DNA of 64,000 nucleotides from Siphonodentalium dalli (GCA_032622095.1 CP136065.1:20138134-20202133), one strand, 5' to 3'. Counted from the first letter of the stretch, positions 49,501-60,713 are shown. Translations and numbers: made by a program. The notes: a model not told the origin generated them from the sequence alone.

Positions 49501-52500
49501 AACCCTGTGTATAGTGCCTGTAAAGCACCCCTGTGTATAGTGCCTGTATTAAAGCAACCCTGTGTATAGTGCCTGTATTAAAGCAACCCTGTGTATAGTG
49601 CCTGTATTAAAGCAAACCTGTGTATAGTGCCTGTAAAGCAAACCTGTGTATAGTGCCTGTAAAGCAAACCTGTGTATAGTGCCTGTATTAAAGCAAACCT
49701 GTGTATAGTGCCTGTATTAAAGCAAACCTGTGTATAGTGCCTGTATTAAAGCAAACCTGTGTATAGTGCCTGTAAAGCACCCCTGTGTATAGTGCCTGTA
49801 TTAAAGCACCCCTGTGTATAGTGCCTGTAAAGCAACCCTGTGTATAGTGCCTGTATTAAAGCAACCCTGTGTATAGTGCCTGTATTAAAGCACCCCTGTG
49901 TATAGTGCCTGTAAAGCAACCCTGTGTATAGTGCCTGTATTAAAGCACCCCTGTGTATAGTGCCTGTAAAGCAACCCTGTGTATAGTGCCTGTATTAAAG
50001 CACCCCTGTGTATAGTGCCTGTAAAGCAACCCTGTGTATAGTGCCTGTATTAAAGCAACCCTGTGTATAGTGCCTGTATTAAAGCAAACCTGTGTATAGT
50101 GCCTGTAAAGCACCCCTGTGTATAGTGCCTGTATTAAAGCACCCCTGTGTATAGTGCCTGTAAAGCAACCCTGTGTATAGTGCCTGTATTAAAGCAACCC
50201 TGTGTATAGTGCCTGTATTAAAGCACCCCTGTGTATAGTGCCTGTAAAGCAACCCTGTGTATAGTGCCTGTATTAAAGCACCCCTGTGTATAGTGCCTGT
50301 AAAGCACCCCTGTGTATAGTGCCTGTATTAAAGCAACCCTGTGTATAGTGCCTGTGTATAGTGCCTGTAAAGCACCCCTGTGTATAGTGCCTGTATTAAA
50401 GCACCCCTGTGTATAGTGCCTGTAAAGCACCCCTGTGTATAGTGCCTGTATTAAAGCAAACCTGTGTATAGTGCCTGTATTAAAGCAAACCTGTGTATAG
50501 TGCCTGTATTAAAGCACCCCTGTGTATAGTGCCTGTAAAGCACCCCTGTGTATAGTGCCTGTATTAAAGCAAACCTGTGTATAGTGCCTGTATTAAAGCA
50601 AACCTGTGTATAGTGCCTGTATTAAAGCACCCCTGTGTATAGTGCCTGTATTAAAGCAACCCTGTGTATAGTGCCTGTATTAAAGCAAACCTGTGTATAG
50701 TGCCTGTAAAGCAAACCTGTGTATAGTGCCTGTATTAAAGCAACCCTGTGTATAGTGCCTGTATTAAAGCAAACCTGTGTATAGTGCCTGTATTAAAGCA
50801 AACCTGTGTATAGTGCCTGTAAAGCAAACCTGTGTATAGTGCCTGTATTAAAGCAACCCTGTGTATAGTGCCTGTATTAAAGCAACCCTGTGTATAGTGC
50901 CTGTATTAAAGCAAACCTGTGTATAGTGCCTGTATTAAAGCAAACCTGTGTATAGTGCCTGTAAAGCACCCCTGTGTATAGTGCCTGTATTAAAGCACCC
51001 CTGTGTATAGTGCCTGTAAAGCACCCCTGTGTATAGTGCCTGTATTAAAGCACCCCTGTGTATAGTGCCTGTATTAAAGCAACCCTGTGTATAGTGCCTG
51101 TATTAAAGCAACCCTGTGTATAGTGCCTGTATTAAAGCACCCCTGTGTATAGTGCCTGTATTAAAGCACCCCTGTGTATAGTGCCTGTATTAAAGCACCC
51201 CTGTGTATAGTGCCTGTATTAAAGCAAACCTGTGTATAGTGCCTGTAAAGCACCCCTGTGTATAGTGCCTGTATTAAAGCAAACCTGTGTATAGTGCCTG
51301 TATTAAAGCAACCCTGTGTATAGTGCCTGTATTAAAGCACCCCTGTGTATAGTGCCTGTATTAAAGCACCCCTGTGTATAGTGCCTGTAAAGCACCCCTG
51401 TGTATAGTGCCTGTATTAAAGCACCCCTGTGTATAGTGCCTGTATTAAAGCACCCCTGTGTATAGTGCCTGTATTAAAGCACCCCTGTGTATAGTGCCTG
51501 TATTAAAGCACCCCTGTGTATAGTGCCTGTAAAGCAACCCTGTGTATAGTGCCTGTATTAAAGCACCCCTGTGTATAGTGCCTGTATTAAAGCACCCCTG
51601 TGTATAGTGCCTGTAAAGCACCCCTGTGTATAGTGCCTGTATTAAAGCAAACCTGTGTATAGTGCCTGTAAAGCACCCCTGTGTATAGTGCCTGTATTAA
51701 AGCAAACCTGTGTATAGTGCCTGTAAAGCACCCCTGTGTATAGTGCCTGTATTAAAGCAACCCTGTGTATAGTGTCTGTATTAAAGCAACCCTGTGTATA
51801 GTGCCTGTATTAAAGCACCCCTGTGTATAGTGCCTGTATTAAAGCACCCCTGTGTATAGTGCCTGTATTAAAGCACCCCTGTGTATAGTGCCTGTAAAGC
51901 AAACCTGTGTATAGTGCCTGTATTAAAGCACCCCTGTGTATAGTGCCTGTATTAAAGCAACCCTGTGTATAGTGCCTGTAAAGCAACCCTGTGTATAGTG
52001 CCTGTAAAGCACCCCTGTGTATAGTGCCTGTAAAGCAAACCTGTGTATAGTGCCTGTGTATAGTGCCTGTAAAGCAAACCTGTGTATAGTGCCTGTATTA
52101 AAGCACCCCTGTGTATAGTGCCTGTATTAAAGCACCCCTGTGTATAGTGCCTGTATTAAAGCAAACCTGTGTATAGTGCCTGTATTAAAGCAAACCTGTG
52201 TATAGTGCCTGTATTAAAGCACCCCTGTGTATAGTGCCTGTATTAAAGCACCCCTGTGTATAGTGCCTGTATTAAAGCAACCCTGTGTATAGTGCCTGTA
52301 TTAAAGCACCCCTGTGTATAGTGCCTGTATGAAAGCACCCCTGTGTATAGTGCCTGTATTAAAGCACCCCTGTGTATAGTGCCTGTATTAAAGCACCCCT
52401 GTGTATAGTGCCTGTATTAAAGCAACCCTGAGTATAGTGCCTGTATTAAAGCACCCCTGTGTATAGTGCCTGTATTAAAGCAACCCTGTGTATAGTGCCT

Positions 52501-53909
52501 GTATTAAAGCAACCCTGTGTATAGTGCCTGTATTAAAGCAAACCTGTGTATAGTGCCTGTAAAGCAAACCTGTGTATAGTGCCTGTATTAAAGCACCCCT
52601 GTGTATAGTGCCTGTATTAAAGCAAACCTGTGTATAGTGCCTGTATTAAAGCAACCCTGTGTATAGTGCCTGTAAAGCAAACCTGTGTATAGTGCCTGTA
52701 TTAAAGCACCCCTGTGTATAGTGCCTGTATTAAAGCAACCCTGTGTATAGTGCCTGTAAAGCACCCATGTGTATAGTGCCTGTATTAAAGCACCCCTGTG
52801 TATAGTGCCTGTAAAGCAAACCTGTGTATAGTGTCTGTATTAAAGCACCCCTGTGTATAGTGCCTGTATTAAAGCAACCCTGTGTATAGTGTCTGTATTA
52901 AAGCAAACCTGTGTATAGTGCCTGTATTAAAGCAACCCTGTGTATAGTGCCTGTATTAAAGCAAACCTGTGTATAGTGCCTGTATTAAAGCACCCCTGTG
53001 TATAGTGCCTGTATTAAAGCAACCCTGTGTATAGTGCCTGTATTAAAGCAACCCTGTGTATAGTGCCTGTAAAGCAAACCTGTGTATAGTGCCTGTATTA
53101 AAGCAACCCTGTGTATATTGCCTGTATTAAAGCAACCCTGTGTATAGTGCCTGTATTAAAGCAACCCTGTGTATAGTGCCTGTATTAAAGCAACCCTGTG
53201 TATAGTGCCTGTATTAAAGCAACCCTGTGTATAGTGCCTGTATTAAAGCAAACCTGTGTATAGTGCCTGTATTAAAGCAACCCTGTGTATAGTGCCTGTA
53301 AAGCAAACCTGTGTATAGTGTCTGTATTAAAGCACCCCTGTGTATAGTGCCTGTATTAAAGCAACCCTGTGTATAGTGCCTGTATTAAAGCACCCCTGTG
53401 TATAGTGCCTGTATTAAAGCAACCCTGTGTATAGTGCCTGTATTAAAGCACCCCTGTGTATAGTGCCTGTATTAAAGCAACCCTGTGTATAGTGCCTGTA
53501 TTAAAGCACCCCTGTGTATAGTGCCTGTATTAAAGCACCCCTGTGTATAGTGCCTGTAAAGCAAACCTGTGTATAGTGCCTGTATTAAAGCAACCCTGTG
53601 TATAGTGCCTGTATTAAAGCAAACCTGTGTATAGTGCCTGTAAAGCAAACCTGTGTATAGTGCCTGTATTAAAGCAAACCTGTGTATAGTGCCTGTATTA
53701 AAGCAAACCTGTGTATAGTGCCTGTATTAAAGCAAACCTGTGTATAGTGCCTGTATTAAAGCAAACCTGTGTATAGTGCCTGTATTAAAGCACCCCTGTG
53801 TATAGTGCCTGTATTAAAGCAACCCTGTGTATAGTGCCTGTATTAAAGCAAACCTGTGTATAGTGCCTGTAAAGCAAACCTGTGTATAGTGTCTGTATTA
53901 AAGCAACCC

Positions 53910-53990
53910 TGTAACACTGTAGGTACCAAGTTAAACCAGAAGTTACTCACAAAAAAACGCCTACACAAGAAATTATTTGATTATATGTAA
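53910..53990 (+). pseudogene. 3'-terminal fragment of the PLE reverse transcriptase
   Basis: Encodes the last 26 residues of the RT (from CNTVGTKLNQ to KKLFDYM) and its TAA stop at 53988-53990. Everything upstream is replaced by satellite. The junction shares TGT, so the break may lie 1-3 bp either way. It is a remnant of the upstream element copy and cannot function as a gene. Confidence 0.95.
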
Positions 53991-54041
53991 CTGTACCCCC
54001 TCTGCACGAAATATAATACTACACATTATATTCTATAAGAA

Positions 54042-54055
54042 CCCCCCCCCCCCCC
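54042..54055 (+). repeat. Poly-C tract, 14 C
   Basis: The matching tract in the right repeat (60714-60724) has 11 C. This is the only length difference I found between the repeats, and is consistent with slippage or sequencing error. Confidence 0.9.
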
Positions 54056-54185
54056 TATCATAGAAATTTTATCACGATATTATCCACTGTGTTCAGTACA
54101 GAACATATTTTTCAGTGCCCCCACCCCAACTCATTTTTATATATAGTATTATTGAAACCATATACTATACCTTTATCCAGATAAC

Positions 54186-54611
54186 ATGGATTGGGAAAGC
54201 GAGGTCCTCGCATACTTGACCAGCAATTGCAAAACTACAGCAGTATATTTATCTACTGAAGAACTGTGTAACTTGAATCTACAGGATATTCTCTCCTCTA
54301 AAAGCTATATAGAGGTTTTCGACCCATTCAACAATGTTTTCAAGCTTAAGCGAATACCTAACTACAGCTCATTTATTCATATGTATACTGGTATCAGATT
54401 TAGTACCATAGACTTTCGACTCATTAGCCAGTTTCATATTTTTATCTACAAAGTCACCAGCAACATTGTCATAAAAATCACATGCCCTTATGATCGTATA
54501 TGTAAACGATTCCATGTAAACATGTACCCAGAATGTAAAAAACGAATTCTATACAAATTGTACCATTACTACCTGTTCACTGACATAGATTTTTCCACTC
54601 CCATGGACTAA
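54186..54611 (+). CDS. 141-aa protein of unknown function, PLE ORF2 (left copy)
   Basis: I do not recognise this protein. It starts at the first ATG after the RT stop region, about 195 nt downstream. It is rich in aromatic and hydrophobic residues, with no clear signal peptide or membrane helix. Near the C-terminus C100, C106, H110 and C117 give a C-x5-C-x3-H-x6-C pattern that could bind zinc; basic residues surround it (KRFH, KKR). It contains no GIY-YIG motif, so it does not supply the missing endonuclease. An identical copy lies at 60855-61280. That identity reflects recent duplication and is no evidence of selection. Position just after RT makes it either an accessory element protein or a chance ORF. 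Confidence 0.4.
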   Translation: MDWESEVLAYLTSNCKTTAVYLSTEELCNLNLQDILSSKSYIEVFDPFNNVFKLKRIPNYSSFIHMYTGIRFSTIDFRLISQFHIFIYKVTSNIVIKITCPYDRICKRFHVNMYPECKKRILYKLYHYYLFTDIDFSTPMD

Positions 54612-54707
54612 AACATTTTTGGCAGATCACCCACTTTAACTATCTATTTACCCCTTAAACAACACCATTATCGCCTTTAATATAAACCATATGGCCGCTT
54701 AGGTCAC

Positions 54708-54865
54708 GTACATTAACTTCAAATACACCCCCTGTTCAAATGAAATGTAAAAGCAATATTTTTACTTTTATATTTCCTTAGGCTATGTGCATTAACTTCA
54801 AATGCACCCCCTGTTGAAATGGAAATATAAAAACAATATTTTTATTTTTATATTTCTTTTCTCGA
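54708..54865 (+). repeat. Two 79-bp tandem repeats downstream of ORF2
   Basis: GTACATTAACTTCAAATACA at 54708 and GTGCATTAACTTCAAATGCA at 54787 begin two similar units. Each ends in a T-rich stretch (TTTTTAC or TTTTTAT, then TTTATATTTC). The pair is repeated at 61377-61534. The T-rich tails could serve in RNA 3' end formation, but no AATAAA is present in the units. Confidence 0.8.
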
Positions 54866-54869
54866 CTAA

Positions 54870-57800
54870 AGAGTTTTATAAAAAACCACTCAGTTGGCCT
54901 CCCGTTTTTATCGGCGCATGCGCGACCTCAAGCCATTGCATTTAGCAGACGCTCAATCGTAACCTTCACAAAATCTCGATGATTTCTCTCCTAATTTATA
55001 TAATTCTCACGTGAGTACACTGTGTATTTACTGGTTGTCCATATGCATTTATACTTATAGCACATCTAGGCACATTAATTTCAATTTATCAGATGGTAAT
55101 TTGTCTAATTTTCCTCTTCTAAAATCACCCCGTTTGAAATACTTGTCTGCACAACTTTTGATGACATCATCACACTTTTACTGCCAAACTCAACTAAATT
55201 TCTATGTCCCCATGTGAACTTCACCTTGTATTTTACAATAATCTGTAATCATTATTAGTTCTGTAATGACATTTTCACACTTGTATCAACATGTTGTAGT
55301 GCATATTTTGTTTGCGCTTGTAAATAATACACAATTATTCACTCATGCTAAAATATAATCATCTAAATTGAAATCTGTACTCCATTATTTTTCCCCCCAT
55401 TTTATGAGTGCGTGGTGCATAGCGGTTATTTAGCTGGATCGGCTTAACCACATGTTAAGTGACACTACCTGGATAGTGGGCTTCTTGTGTTAAAAAGTGT
55501 CGAAAAGCGGTGGTCTGTTGTTTAAACACTCCATCACCAGGTACATAACTGACGACGATCCCAGTGAAATTTAGCATTTTACTTCAGACTTACACCTACA
55601 CTTACATTCCACAACTGCTTACTCATGTACATAACTATAAATTTCAAAATTAACCCTTTCGAAAACTCGCGGCCTATGCTTACGTTCCTAATTTCTAAAT
55701 TTGTAACACCTAACTATGTACCACGCTCCCATGTTTTACTGAAACTACCGGTATGGGACAATCATGAAACTTAAGAATATTTTAATACTCTACGTATAAC
55801 TAGTTCATTTATGATAGTGCGTGATTCTACGATACTGGTACGCATACTCTGTCATATGTATACCTATATTTTCCAAATTTCAAAACACCAGGCATACCTC
55901 TATTATGCTCCTGTTTTTAATTTTACTGACTATGGAATTGTCCAAGTGGCGCTTCGGAATGTGTACCTAGATAATGATCGCCTTTGTCCATGTTACCGAA
56001 GACAGGTTTACCCTTGTATTCTGTGGTGTTCCCAGCCCCCCAGGATCTCTATATTTTACAACATATGTTGTGTAGGCAGGCATTGCAAATACAGGCAAAC
56101 TTCAGTTTCGGCTTTTAACATTTGACGCATTTTGTTCCGCCCTGATTTGTTTTAGTTCGTTACAAATTACCTACTTTTCAGACAGCCTATTATTCATTTT
56201 GTAATTATTTAGTTGTGGTGTGCTTGCAGACTCTATCTGATTTTTTGATAAGTAACATAGATACTTGTGACAGTGTATGAATTGGCATTTCTCACGGCTC
56301 CCTATATTTTTTTTCATGTACAGATCACAGACTCTCGGCATAACTGACATCGGCATAACTGACCACGGACTCCCGGCAAGGTACATATCGTACTGAGAAA
56401 TTCCTTAACATTACTGTTCGCATTTACTAAACTTAACTGTTCACTAATAAATATTCTAACATATCGTACGGCTAACATATACGCACGTACCTATGCATAT
56501 GTAACTTTGGTTTCAACGGAAATCCATTAATGTATAGATCTTACCTCTACGCATTACGTGCTATGATTTATAATCATAAATAGATTATATTATATTACTC
56601 TTAACCAAACTGGTACATTACACACCATCCTATTTAATTACATTTATGATTCTTACTGTCTACATTGCGCCCCATCAGTACAGATAGGGTGTACAATTAA
56701 ATTACTTACGGTTACTTTAACCGTTACAAACTACTTCTAATGCTACTTTGCACTATGTTTGCAAACTTCACTGTAACAGCCTAGTACCCTTTTATTAATT
56801 ATGGCTATATAGGTGGTAATTTACCTATATTTATGGTATTATAACTCTAATCATCATCAATCCTTACACAACAGTACAGGTGTGTTAGTCCTAGATAACT
56901 GGTGTTGTACATATTTCCATGTGTTGGCCTTTAGGTACATTGTGTGCTCATCGACGGATTATACTGGTTTATGATATTGTATTACATATAACAATACTAA
57001 CCCAATTTACATCTCTATGAATAACAAATTCAATTTTGCCATCCCCATACATACTAAAAATACCTTTTTATATTGCCATTTACATGGTACATATCATTAC
57101 CTAACTTACAATGGTACCTTCCTATATTTAAGCGCCGGGTACTATCACCCCCAAGCACCTCGGTCTTAACCTACATGATCAATATCATGTATACGACACA
57201 ATTGCTACATCTGTAGCTTTAATGTATATACGTTATCGTTATATTTTTCTTCGTTACCCCTCACCTTATTATATGCAGCCAACTGTATATGACCCACCCC
57301 CATTTACATTTTCCCTTTATATTAAATTTAACACAATATCATCTATATCTATGATATGATACTTATCGGTTTTTAAAATTACCACCAACGATATAATAAT
57401 AACCATGAAAACCAAAATGACAAAAATCACCTTGACTCATACCCCGCTATATACATACATATATCATTTTTGCATATGTGACTCACCGGGGTGGTCACAT
57501 CAGTTTATAAAACCTATTTTGAGTATACACCCTATAATTATTTAACCCCCCAACCTACAATACCGGACTAATTTTAAAATAATTGCACCCTGACCTATAC
57601 CTCTATCTTTAATTTTTCTATATTTACCACACTTAAAATACTCTATGTTCTATACATTGGAACCTCAGACAGTATCACCTCAACGAGTTCATATATGTAT
57701 ACCACATTCAGATTTTCGGCATCATATATCACCTTGCACCTGATATATATTTAATTAACTCCACTCCGCACCTTTGTATATACGTTTCTTTTACCTTACA

Positions 57801-58170
57801 TTTTTCAATTACATTATTATCAAGTCTAACCCCCTTTTTATTACTTATGGGTATTTAGCCAAATAACAACATGGCGTTGCCCATACGTGATCGTTATTGT
57901 ATATATTTACGGTTCCACTCGTTTTATTTTCTTGTTAATATTTAAGATTATTTTTATTCACATCGTTCTAAATTCGAACCATAGGCATTTTCTGACATCT
58001 TATATGCCTATCCCATGTGCGATTAGTATCGACATGGCTATTTTACTACAGGTGGTTTCAACACCCCCCACTCATATCCAATATATATGTTATATAATAA
58101 CGTTACATATTCCAATGTATACGCTAAGATAACGTCATATCATCTCACATATACACCTTATGAACACCGA
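54870..58170. other. Noncoding interior of the PLE upstream of RT
   Basis: 3.3 kb of AT-rich DNA with short unrelated ORFs only (55011-55217, 55811-56125, 57887-58132 plus; 56171-56386 minus). None has a recognisable domain. Clear hairpins are CTTAAC/GTTAAG (55443-55459), GACACT/AGTGTC enclosing CACTA/TAGTG (55461-55501), ATGATT/AATCAT (about 56571-56585) and TACATGAT/ATCATGTA with a 4-nt loop (57172-57191). By position it should contain promoter, 5' UTR and possibly an intron of the RT transcript. The part up to 57331 is repeated downstream. Confidence 0.5.
57172..57191. other. Perfect 8-bp hairpin in the PLE repeat
   Basis: TACATGAT and ATCATGTA with loop CAAT. The second copy is at 63841-63860. 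Function unknown; could be a structural element of the element RNA. Confidence 0.5.
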
Positions 58171-58189
58171 TATTAATCGATATTATACA

Positions 58190-58199
58190 TTTTTTCAGC
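58190..58199 (+). promoter_or_regulatory. Possible 3' splice site just before the RT start codon
   Basis: TTTTTTCAG ends at 58198, two bases before the ATG, and a TATTAAT string about 25 nt upstream could serve as branch point. Introns are documented in PLEs, which is unusual for retroelements. A spliced leader or upstream exon joined here would put the AUG next to the exon start. An in-frame TGA at 58161 shows that the unspliced frame is closed upstream. No donor is assigned. Confidence 0.35.
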
Positions 58200-60662
58200 A
58201 TGTCCGATGCCAAGCTTTTTAAATATGATGAGCTTTGCGCTTCGGCATATAAAGAACACATTATGTCTTTTGAGACAAAATTCTATGACCTCTGTAATCA
58301 TGTCGATCACCCCTATGGTAGGGCTCTAATTGATCTGACTCTTTCACAGAAACATGACATCATCACATATTATGATGAATTATGCCCAAAATATACTGAT
58401 TCTTGCTTCAATTATATTAACGATGTTACTCAGTCGGAACTTGACGATAACTTTTCTGAAGTGAATGTCAGAATCTTTGAATTAAACAGACTCCTTGAGG
58501 ACTTTTATGACCGAACCCAGGAAATGAAAGACTTTCGAAGTGTCAGTTTATCACAGAATCGACATACACCCCTACCCACTTCGCAGTACAGTGAATTGAA
58601 TGCATTACATAAACTTTCTCAGCTCAGTAAAGATATGTTACACCATAATATTGGTTACCGTACAGAGCTTCGGACTTTGGACCGTTACCGATTTACACTT
58701 AATAAAGAAGATATAACCGACCGTCAGAAGGTTTTTAACTTTATACCCTGGCATTTACCTGACAACCTTATTGATACTCTGAGTAAGGGAGGTAACTTTA
58801 TCCCTACTCCACTATGGAACCGCAATAAACAAACTGCAAACCTTAAACAAATGGTTTATGATAGCCTTGAACGTATCAATAACCGTACAATTCGTCACAT
58901 ATCATCACAATCCTTGTGTCGTACACCTTCATCTAACGTACTGTTATACACACATGTTAACCATCCTGACTTACCACAAACCTTGATTAATTCTACGCTT
59001 GACAGCATCAATAGTGTCAACAATCATTGTAATTTGCACCATGCTTCACATCGACTATATTTCAAAAATATCTCCGAGTTTGAAACCAAGACAATTGATT
59101 TCTATGCTAACCACCCTGGCATTATTATCTCACCAAGTGATAAAAATCTTGGCATCTCTATTAATACCACTGCCTGGTACGCCCATGAATATCGTCGGCA
59201 ACTCGATGATACTACAACCTATGCAAGGCATCCATATGATACCTTACCTGATTTAATTACCACAGGTGTCTCTAACATGCATTTAATTGCTTTTCAATAT
59301 AAAGATTCTACCATAGATAAGGAATTTCTTTTGAAGCTTATTAAAGTCAAGGCTTCAGATATTATTGTGCCCTCTCTCAATATTGTACCTAAGGTACATA
59401 AACTTAAGCAGTTTCCAACCCCTAACCTTGAAATGACCCTTAAGGCGCGGCCAATTTTGAACGCACATTCTGCTATTTCGACGACAGCGTCACATATATT
59501 AGGCGATATGCTTGATGAATATCTTAAGCAGTTGCGTTACTACTTTGATTGTCATAATTTACAATATACCATATGTAAAGATTCTTTGCATGCTATTCAT
59601 GAATTCCAAACCATACATGTTGAACCTAAATTACTATCACAATATTGGTTCATTTCATTTGATTTCAGTGCATTGTATACATCTATTAGAAATACTGATC
59701 TGTATCTTGCATTTGATTTTATCAAAGAAATCCTTAATATTGATCAAGACCATTATAATTTCATGGTCTCATTATTTGAGTTTATCCAGAGTACTTCATA
59801 CTTTCATGTTGGTTTTAAACACCTCTTCCGGCAACAAAACGGTTTGAGCATGGGCTCTTATTTTAGCTCGCAAGCCGCTAATGTCATTTTATTAAGATGT
59901 GAATACTATATGTATCAGAATATTGAGTTCAGTAAATACATACATATATTTCTTCGATATATTGATGACGGCATCATGTTTATTCAAATGGATTATAATA
60001 ACCTTTGTGTGTTCTTGAATCAGCTCCGAACATACTACCCCTTGCATATAGATTTGGAAATATCTGTCAGCAAGTTTTATGTAAACTTTCTGGATATTAC
60101 ATTCAGTATTAACCATATGTTATGGTTTCAAAACAGCTTGCACATTGGTTTGTACCAAAAGCCATTCAACACATATTCTTATACACATTTCACCAGTGAT
60201 CATCCTATTAGTGTTTTCAAAGGTATTGTGGCCACTGAATGTTTTAGATATTACCGCCATGCCTCATGTAAAGAGGACTATATATATTACACCAACCTTT
60301 TCCTTATCAGACTTTTGAAATGTGGTTACCCTGAACAGTTTTTAATGAAGCATATCTTACCTTATGATACGGTTATGCTTAAGGATATGGCTAAATCAGT
60401 CGCTACCGATCAACAGGGTACTTCTCATGATACCTCTGAATTGCCCACTAGTACAAGTGTGGCCGACATGCAAAATAATAATGATCTCCCTACAGTTTAT
60501 GTGCCTTTGCACTTTTCCAAGACTATACGCAATAACTTTGTTGCCAAGCAACTCATTCGTCACCATAATAAAGTTAGATTTTGTAACACTGTAGGTACCA
60601 AGTTAAACCAGAAGTTACTCACAAAAAAACGCCTACACAAGAAATTATTTGATTATATGTAA
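58200..60662 (+). CDS. Penelope-like element reverse transcriptase, no visible GIY-YIG endonuclease
   Basis: An 820-residue RNA-dependent DNA polymerase that would copy the element RNA into DNA. Residues 1-300 have no domain I recognise. The RT core runs from about 310 to 690: DKNLG (314-318), IVPKVHK (395-401) and ARPIL (416-420), the PLE PKIHK and RPI signatures; motif A FDFSALYTSI with D488; motif B NGLSMGS (547-553); motif C YIDD (587-590) with D589 and D590; then FLDITF (630-635) and GLYQKPFNTYSY (650-661), the PLE FLD and YRKPT signatures. All three catalytic aspartates are present. After about 770 a basic tail follows, with no GIY-YIG motif at either end, whereas canonical Penelope proteins carry one C-terminally. 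It may therefore belong to endonuclease-lacking PLEs such as the Athena/Coprina group; clade is not certain. The first ATG follows a TTTTTTCAG. No stops or frameshifts occur, so it may be active. Confidence 0.9.
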   Translation: MSDAKLFKYDELCASAYKEHIMSFETKFYDLCNHVDHPYGRALIDLTLSQKHDIITYYDELCPKYTDSCFNYINDVTQSELDDNFSEVNVRIFELNRLLEDFYDRTQEMKDFRSVSLSQNRHTPLPTSQYSELNALHKLSQLSKDMLHHNIGYRTELRTLDRYRFTLNKEDITDRQKVFNFIPWHLPDNLIDTLSKGGNFIPTPLWNRNKQTANLKQMVYDSLERINNRTIRHISSQSLCRTPSSNVLLYTHVNHPDLPQTLINSTLDSINSVNNHCNLHHASHRLYFKNISEFETKTIDFYANHPGIIISPSDKNLGISINTTAWYAHEYRRQLDDTTTYARHPYDTLPDLITTGVSNMHLIAFQYKDSTIDKEFLLKLIKVKASDIIVPSLNIVPKVHKLKQFPTPNLEMTLKARPILNAHSAISTTASHILGDMLDEYLKQLRYYFDCHNLQYTICKDSLHAIHEFQTIHVEPKLLSQYWFISFDFSALYTSIRNTDLYLAFDFIKEILNIDQDHYNFMVSLFEFIQSTSYFHVGFKHLFRQQNGLSMGSYFSSQAANVILLRCEYYMYQNIEFSKYIHIFLRYIDDGIMFIQMDYNNLCVFLNQLRTYYPLHIDLEISVSKFYVNFLDITFSINHMLWFQNSLHIGLYQKPFNTYSYTHFTSDHPISVFKGIVATECFRYYRHASCKEDYIYYTNLFLIRLLKCGYPEQFLMKHILPYDTVMLKDMAKSVATDQQGTSHDTSELPTSTSVADMQNNNDLPTVYVPLHFSKTIRNNFVAKQLIRHHNKVRFCNTVGTKLNQKLLTKKRLHKKLFDYM

Positions 60663-60713
60663 CTGTACCCCCTCTGCACGAAATATAATACTACACATTA
60701 TATTCTATAAGAA

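Larger units (their letters stand above)
32112..53909 (+). repeat. 29-bp satellite array, block 4
   Basis: The longest block, 21.8 kb without interruption. The first ~5 kb is the second copy of block 3. Beyond that it contains nested duplications (2243, 516, 504, 371, 287 bp and smaller) marked by variants such as GCGAACC, ACCTC, TGTGTCTAG, CCTGAGTATAG and TATTATAGC. It ends at 53909 in a junction with the PLE sharing TGT. Nothing other than satellite is seen inside. Confidence 0.97.
53910..57331 (+). repeat. PLE direct repeat, left copy (pseudo-LTR-like)
   Basis: Repeated at 60582-64000. Offset is 6672 up to the poly-C run at 54042-54055 (14 C) and 6669 afterwards. The match reaches the window end, so the true repeat is longer than 3.4 kb and may extend over the whole unit. 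If so, this is a tandem array rather than two terminal repeats. Confidence 0.95.

Noticed and set aside
1-53909. CRISPR array
   Set aside because: Repeats are directly adjacent with no unique spacers, and the sequence is eukaryotic in character.
55549-55569. Hammerhead ribozyme core (CTGACGA at 55549-55555, GAAA at 55566-55569)
   Set aside because: The intervening CGATCCCAGT cannot form stem II, and no convincing stem I or III with a cleavage triplet flanks it.
55811-56125. 104-codon plus-strand ORF (also 62480-62794)
   Set aside because: No recognisable motif, no conserved context, and present twice only because of the element duplication; its length is unremarkable for 3 kb of noncoding DNA.
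56171-56386. 71-codon minus-strand ORF (also 62840-63055)
   Set aside because: Short, antisense to the element, no domain; likely chance.
58999-60594. ORFs overlapping the RT gene in other frames (58999, 59512, 60364 plus; 59892 minus)
   Set aside because: Shadows of the 820-codon RT ORF, which carries the recognisable motifs.
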